Below are positions 31,298-34,560 of a stretch of 34,560 nucleotides of DNA, in pieces (position 1 is the stretch's first letter; each line of letters starts with the position of its first letter). Position numbers and translations under genes: made by a program. Source of the stretch: Mesorhizobium sp. B2-3-12. Its GTDB lineage: Bacteria; Pseudomonadota; Alphaproteobacteria; Rhizobiales; Rhizobiaceae. The notes beneath the pieces were generated by a model that had not been told where the DNA came from, made no database searches, and saw only the letters and a list, made by a program, of their open reading frames with translations. Location of the stretch: the NCBI RefSeq assembly GCF_006442205.1, contig NZ_VFVR01000021.1, positions 1 through 34,560 of the forward strand, in the 5' to 3' direction.

Positions 31298-32188
31298 ATG
31301 GACCATCGCGACATCATCGCGTCACTGACGTCAGAAGAGCGCAATCGCCTGACGGCCAAATCCGATGTCGCGGGCCTGTTCCAGTTCGGCGCTCACTTGG
31401 GCGCGATTGTCATCATTGGATCGCTGATCGCGGCCAAGGTGCCGTTCTGGCCATTGCTGATGCTGCCGCAAGGCATCCTGATCGTGTTCCTGTTCACACT
31501 GCTGCACGAGACGGTTCACCGCACGGCTTTCAATACGCAGCGGCTGAACGACGGCGTGGCGCGGCTGTGCAGCCTGGCCATCGCGCTGCCCGCCGACTGG
31601 TTCCGTTACTTCCACTTCGCCCACCACCGGTACACGCAGGATCCGGAAAACGACCCCGAGCTTGCCTTCCCGAAGCCTGAGACCTTGCGGCAATACATTG
31701 TCCACGTCTCGGGCCTGCCGGTGTGGTGGGGGCATTTCAAGACGCTATACATCAACGCGCGTGGGGACTGCCACGATAGCTATGTGCCGCCAAAAGGCCT
31801 GCCCAAAGTGCGCGCCGAGGCGCGTGCGATGATCGCGTTCTATGTCGTGATCCTGGCGCTTGCCGTGTGTTTTCACGCAACGGTGCTGCTCCATGTCTGG
31901 ATCATTCCCGCTCTGTTGGGACAGCCATTCCTGCGCCTCTATCTGCTTGCCGAGCACGGCCGCTGTCCGTTCGTCGCCAACATGCTGGAAAACACCAGGA
32001 CGACGCTGACCAACTGGGCGGTGCGCAAGCTGGCCTGGAACATGCCGTTCCATGCCGAGCATCATGCCTATCCCGGCGTGCCTTTTCATCAACTGCCGCG
32101 GTTTCACGCGCTGATCGAGCGGCACCTGAAGGTGGTCGAACCCGGCTATGTCAGCTTCCACGAGAAATACCTGGAAACGCTGAACTGA
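31298..32188 (+). CDS. Membrane fatty-acid desaturase-type di-iron enzyme
   Basis: Integral membrane desaturase/hydroxylase of 296 aa. The three histidine boxes that bind the di-iron centre are HETVH (70-74), HFAHH (106-110) and HAEHH (252-256), with an additional histidine at H220 (LAEHG). Hydrophobic helices lie around 30-68 and 178-215. The superfamily covers fatty-acid desaturases, alkane hydroxylases and carotenoid ketolases. The HxxxH-HxxHH-HxxHH pattern fits a fatty-acid desaturase, but regioselectivity and substrate cannot be predicted. It is divergent from and probably controlled by the LysR regulator. It converges with the GGDEF/EAL gene across 16 bp. Confidence 0.88.
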   Translation: MDHRDIIASLTSEERNRLTAKSDVAGLFQFGAHLGAIVIIGSLIAAKVPFWPLLMLPQGILIVFLFTLLHETVHRTAFNTQRLNDGVARLCSLAIALPADWFRYFHFAHHRYTQDPENDPELAFPKPETLRQYIVHVSGLPVWWGHFKTLYINARGDCHDSYVPPKGLPKVRAEARAMIAFYVVILALAVCFHATVLLHVWIIPALLGQPFLRLYLLAEHGRCPFVANMLENTRTTLTNWAVRKLAWNMPFHAEHHAYPGVPFHQLPRFHALIERHLKVVEPGYVSFHEKYLETLN

Positions 32189-32204
32189 GTTCGCTCCGAT
32201 GCTG

Positions 32205-34430
32205 TCAGCCGGTCTGGCTGCGCGGCGCACGCGCTTTCAACAGGCGCTGGATATCCGCTGCCTTCGACGGCACGCCGATCAGATAGCCTTGCGCCTCGAC
32301 ACAGCCATTGTCGCGCAGCATGTCGAGTTGCCTCTCGGTCTCGACACCCTCGGCCGTGACGACGATGCCAAGCTCGCTGGCAAGACCGATGATGGAGCGG
32401 ACGATCGCCGCCGTGTCGCGGTTGCCCATGTCGCGAATGAATGATCGGTCGATCTTGATCTTGTCGACTGGAAAACGCCTGAGGTAGCCGAGCGAGGAAT
32501 AGCCGGTACCGAAATCGTCAAGCGCGATGCGGATGCCGAGCTCACGCAACTGGCGCAGCGTTTTCAGCACGGCCTTGCTCTCGTCCATCAGTACGGTTTC
32601 GGTGATCTCCAGTTCCAGCTGTCCTGCCGGCACGCCGGAAAAAGCCAGTGCCGAGATCACGTCGCGGGCAAACCCGCTGCTTTTGAGCTGCACCGCCGAA
32701 ACATTGACGGCGATGCGTAAACCGGGCGGCCAGCTTGCCGCCGCCGTACAGGCTTTCCTCAGTGCCCACTCGCCAAGCGGCACGATAAGCCCGGTTTCTT
32801 CGGCGACCGGAATGAAGTTGTCCGGCCCGACAGTACCGCGCGCCGGGGAATGCCAGCGCATCAAGGCCTCCGCGCCGATGATCTCGCCCGAAGCGATGTT
32901 CATGATGGGCTGGAAATCGAGATCGAACTCGTGGCGCCGTAGCGCGGCCTCCAGGTCGACTTCAAGCGCTCTGCGGGCCTGCACGACGGCGTCCATTCCA
33001 GGTTCGAAGAAGCGATAGAGGTTTCGCCCTTCGCTCTTCGCCCGGTAGAGCGCCGTGTCGGCGTTCTTCAGCAGCGTGTCGGCGTCACGGCCATCGGCGG
33101 GGAAAACGGCGATGCCCAGGCTGACGCCGACATGCATCTCGCGGCTCTTGTCGCGAAATGGTTTTGCGATGGCTTCGACGATGCGCTTCGCCAGTTTCTC
33201 GGCATCGGCAATCCCCTTGAAGTTCGACTGGATGATGACGAACTCATCGCCGCCGAAACGGGCGATCATGTCCGCATCATTGCGCAGGCAACGCTGAAGT
33301 CGTTCGGCCACGCTCTTCAACAGCCAGTCACCGGCGGGATGTCCCCAGGTGTCGTTGACCGCCTTGAAGCGATCGAGGTCGAGCGAGAAGATCGCCAGCG
33401 GCGTGGCTCCCACATCCTCCAGCGCGAGGTCGAGCCGTTCGCGAAACATAGATCGGTTGGGCAGCCCGGTCAGCGTGTCGTGATGCGCAAGATGGGTCAT
33501 GCGCTCTTCGGCCAGACGGCGTTCCGTCACGTCGTCGAACGTCGCCACCCAACCGCCGCCGCTCATCGGCTGGCGCACGACCAGGATCGTCCTGCCGTCG
33601 GCAAGATGGCGGTACGTCGAGTGCATTTTCCCCGCCCGCCGGCAGGCTTCGGTCCTGGCGACCTCGCTGTCGACGTCGATCTTCGTGTAGATGCCGAGTT
33701 CCAGCAATCGTTCGAGCGCCTCGCGGTGTGTCGTTCCAAGCGGGAAGTCGGCCGCCGTGACATTGTACAGTTCCAGAAAACGCCCGTTGCGCACGATCAT
33801 CTTGCCGTCGGCGTCATACATCAGCAGGCCTTGCGACATGTTGGCGAGCGCTGCGTCGAAGCGGCGATGCTGCTCCTTGAGATCCTGCTCGGCGCGCCGC
33901 TGTTCGGTGATGTCCTCGTAGATCGAGACCCAGCCGCCCGAAGCCAGCGGCCGGTGCGAGATAAGAATGATATGGCCGTCCGACAGGATTTCTTCGTAGG
34001 TCGAAGGTTTCGCCTGGTCGATATAGGGCCTGCGGATGGCGTAGAGCTCGTCGGCGCTCTGCGAGGCGACGCCGAGGTCGACGCTGTGCCGCAGGATGTC
34101 GATGAAGCCGATGCCAGGCCGCATCACCGTGGCGTCGAGATGGAATATGTCGATGTAGTTGCGGTTGCAGATGATCATGCGTTCGTCGGCGTCGAACATG
34201 CACAAGCCGTGCGACATGTTCTCGACGGCGGCCGAAAAGCGCTCGTTTTGTTCGCGCAGCTCATCTTGCATGCGGCGAGAGCGTTCCATGCCTTCGGCCG
34301 CCCGTTTCGGGACGACCGAACCATCCTTGACATCCACGACGGGCATGAGGCGCCCCTGCGGTGCTTGATCGAACACCACACTGTTGACGCTTCCGGTTAA
34401 TTTAGCGTTCTCTACCCTAGAGCGGTTCAT
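32205..34430 (-). CDS. PAS-PAS-GGDEF-EAL cyclic-di-GMP signalling protein
   Basis: Composite diguanylate cyclase/phosphodiesterase of 741 aa. Two PAS_7-type sensor domains lie at about 60-178 (NERFSAAVENMSHGLCMFDADERMIICNR) and 186-303 (RFDAALANMSQGLLMYDADGKMIVRNGR). GGDEF spans about 312-475, with an intact GGDEF active site (393-397) and DLDRFKAVND. EAL spans about 488-730, with EALMRW (521-526), NVSAVQL, ELEITET, LDDFGTGYSSL with D638/D639, KIDRSFI, AEGVET with E694, and QGYLIGVP. Both catalytic centres look complete, so it could make and break c-di-GMP. The inhibitory I-site RxxD before GGDEF is NDAD here. No transmembrane helix is seen, so it is cytoplasmic. Start ATG 34430 has AAGG upstream, and an IS630-like element begins within about 80 bp. 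Confidence 0.94.
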   Translation of the reverse strand: MNRSRVENAKLTGSVNSVVFDQAPQGRLMPVVDVKDGSVVPKRAAEGMERSRRMQDELREQNERFSAAVENMSHGLCMFDADERMIICNRNYIDIFHLDATVMRPGIGFIDILRHSVDLGVASQSADELYAIRRPYIDQAKPSTYEEILSDGHIILISHRPLASGGWVSIYEDITEQRRAEQDLKEQHRRFDAALANMSQGLLMYDADGKMIVRNGRFLELYNVTAADFPLGTTHREALERLLELGIYTKIDVDSEVARTEACRRAGKMHSTYRHLADGRTILVVRQPMSGGGWVATFDDVTERRLAEERMTHLAHHDTLTGLPNRSMFRERLDLALEDVGATPLAIFSLDLDRFKAVNDTWGHPAGDWLLKSVAERLQRCLRNDADMIARFGGDEFVIIQSNFKGIADAEKLAKRIVEAIAKPFRDKSREMHVGVSLGIAVFPADGRDADTLLKNADTALYRAKSEGRNLYRFFEPGMDAVVQARRALEVDLEAALRRHEFDLDFQPIMNIASGEIIGAEALMRWHSPARGTVGPDNFIPVAEETGLIVPLGEWALRKACTAAASWPPGLRIAVNVSAVQLKSSGFARDVISALAFSGVPAGQLELEITETVLMDESKAVLKTLRQLRELGIRIALDDFGTGYSSLGYLRRFPVDKIKIDRSFIRDMGNRDTAAIVRSIIGLASELGIVVTAEGVETERQLDMLRDNGCVEAQGYLIGVPSKAADIQRLLKARAPRSQTG

Positions 34431-34482
34431 GCCTTAATGGAATCGACGGGGGATTCCCGATCTGTCTGTTTTGTGATTCAAG

Positions 34483-34508
34483 ATGCTGGCTGGAATGGAG
34501 GCCAGCAT
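34483..34508 (+). promoter_or_regulatory. Hairpin covering the transposase ribosome-binding site
   Basis: ATGCTGGC (34483-34490) and GCCAGCAT (34501-34508) form a perfect 8-bp stem with a 10-nt loop TGGAATGGAG. The GGAGG ribosome-binding site (34497-34501) sits in the loop and stem top, 4 nt from the transposase ATG at 34512, so folding could limit translation. Confidence 0.5.
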
Positions 34509-34511
34509 CAG

Positions 34512-34560
34512 ATGACTCGACCTCTTTCCAGTGATCTTCGCGAGCGGGTTGTGGCAGCGG
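34512..34560 (+). CDS. IS630-like transposase, first 16 codons only
   Basis: ATG 34512 opens MTRPLSSDLRERVVAA, which matches the usual N terminus of rhizobial IS630 transposases (helix-turn-helix start, S/N-DLRERVV). The rest lies beyond the window. A GGAGG ribosome-binding site precedes it inside a hairpin. The assignment rests on 16 residues and recall of the family. Confidence 0.72.
   Translation, partial: MTRPLSSDLRERVVAA

Larger units (their letters stand above)
34435..34560 (+). mobile_element. Left end of an IS630-family insertion sequence (continues past the window)
   Basis: The only gene evidence is the start of a transposase at 34512. The upstream stretch TAATGGAATCGACGGGGGATTCCCG contains GGAATC...GATTCC and abuts the GGDEF/EAL start. 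IS630 elements insert at TA; a TA lies at 34435-34436, so the left end may be there, but neither terminal inverted repeat nor right end can be checked. Confidence 0.6.

Noticed and set aside
1..34560. CRISPR array, tRNA or rRNA genes
   Set aside because: No regularly spaced direct repeats with unique spacers and no cloverleaf or rRNA-like stretches were found by reading; the only tandem array is the 18-bp repeat without spacers.

Overview
The window looks like a chromosomal segment of an alphaproteobacterium of the order Hyphomicrobiales (Rhizobiales), most probably Mesorhizobium or a close relative. The evidence is the high GC, the Porin_2-type outer-membrane porins, and the housekeeping order smpB - UDG - NYN protein - rpoZ - rsh - pyrE - acpS - lepB - rnc - era ... 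recO. Protein sequences such as DapA, Rsh, PyrE and DUF2062 also read as rhizobial. The genus is inferred from recall, not from a search.

Layout. 1-1068 is the 3' part of a porin with a strong terminator. It is followed by an orphan tyrosine recombinase (1310-2386) and, on the minus strand, an alpha/beta hydrolase and a soluble lytic transglycosylase (2445-5485). A 350-bp divergent spacer with two 40-bp repeat copies leads into dapA-smpB and a membrane-anchored GH25 muramidase. Next come a divergent EamA exporter/Lrp regulator pair, a type-5 uracil-DNA glycosylase and a NYN-domain protein. 11275-18863 is the core block: rpoZ, the bifunctional (p)ppGpp enzyme rsh, pyrE, a VOC protein, DUF2062, acpS, lepB, rnc and era. 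The last five genes are tightly spaced or overlapping and probably cotranscribed.

The usual era-recO neighbourhood is interrupted (18864-21513) by a palindromic repeat, a decayed phosphotransferase pseudogene, an AT-rich leader and a second complete porin paralogous to the first. recO overlaps a hotdog thioesterase, and a giant DUF2339 membrane protein follows. An ECF sigma factor overlaps its single-pass anti-sigma factor (25886-27192).

27313-30250 is a compact cassette: a GNAT acetyltransferase fused to a C39-like cysteine peptidase, translationally coupled to an RLAN/RimK-type ATP-grasp ligase, then a DUF3303 protein. This is the best candidate for a poorly described peptide-modifying system. 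The right end has a LysR regulator divergent from a fatty-acid desaturase, a PAS-PAS-GGDEF-EAL protein, and the first codons of an IS630-like transposase running off the window.

No rRNA, tRNA or CRISPR array was seen. Most intergenic regions are short. Those over 300 bp are described individually.
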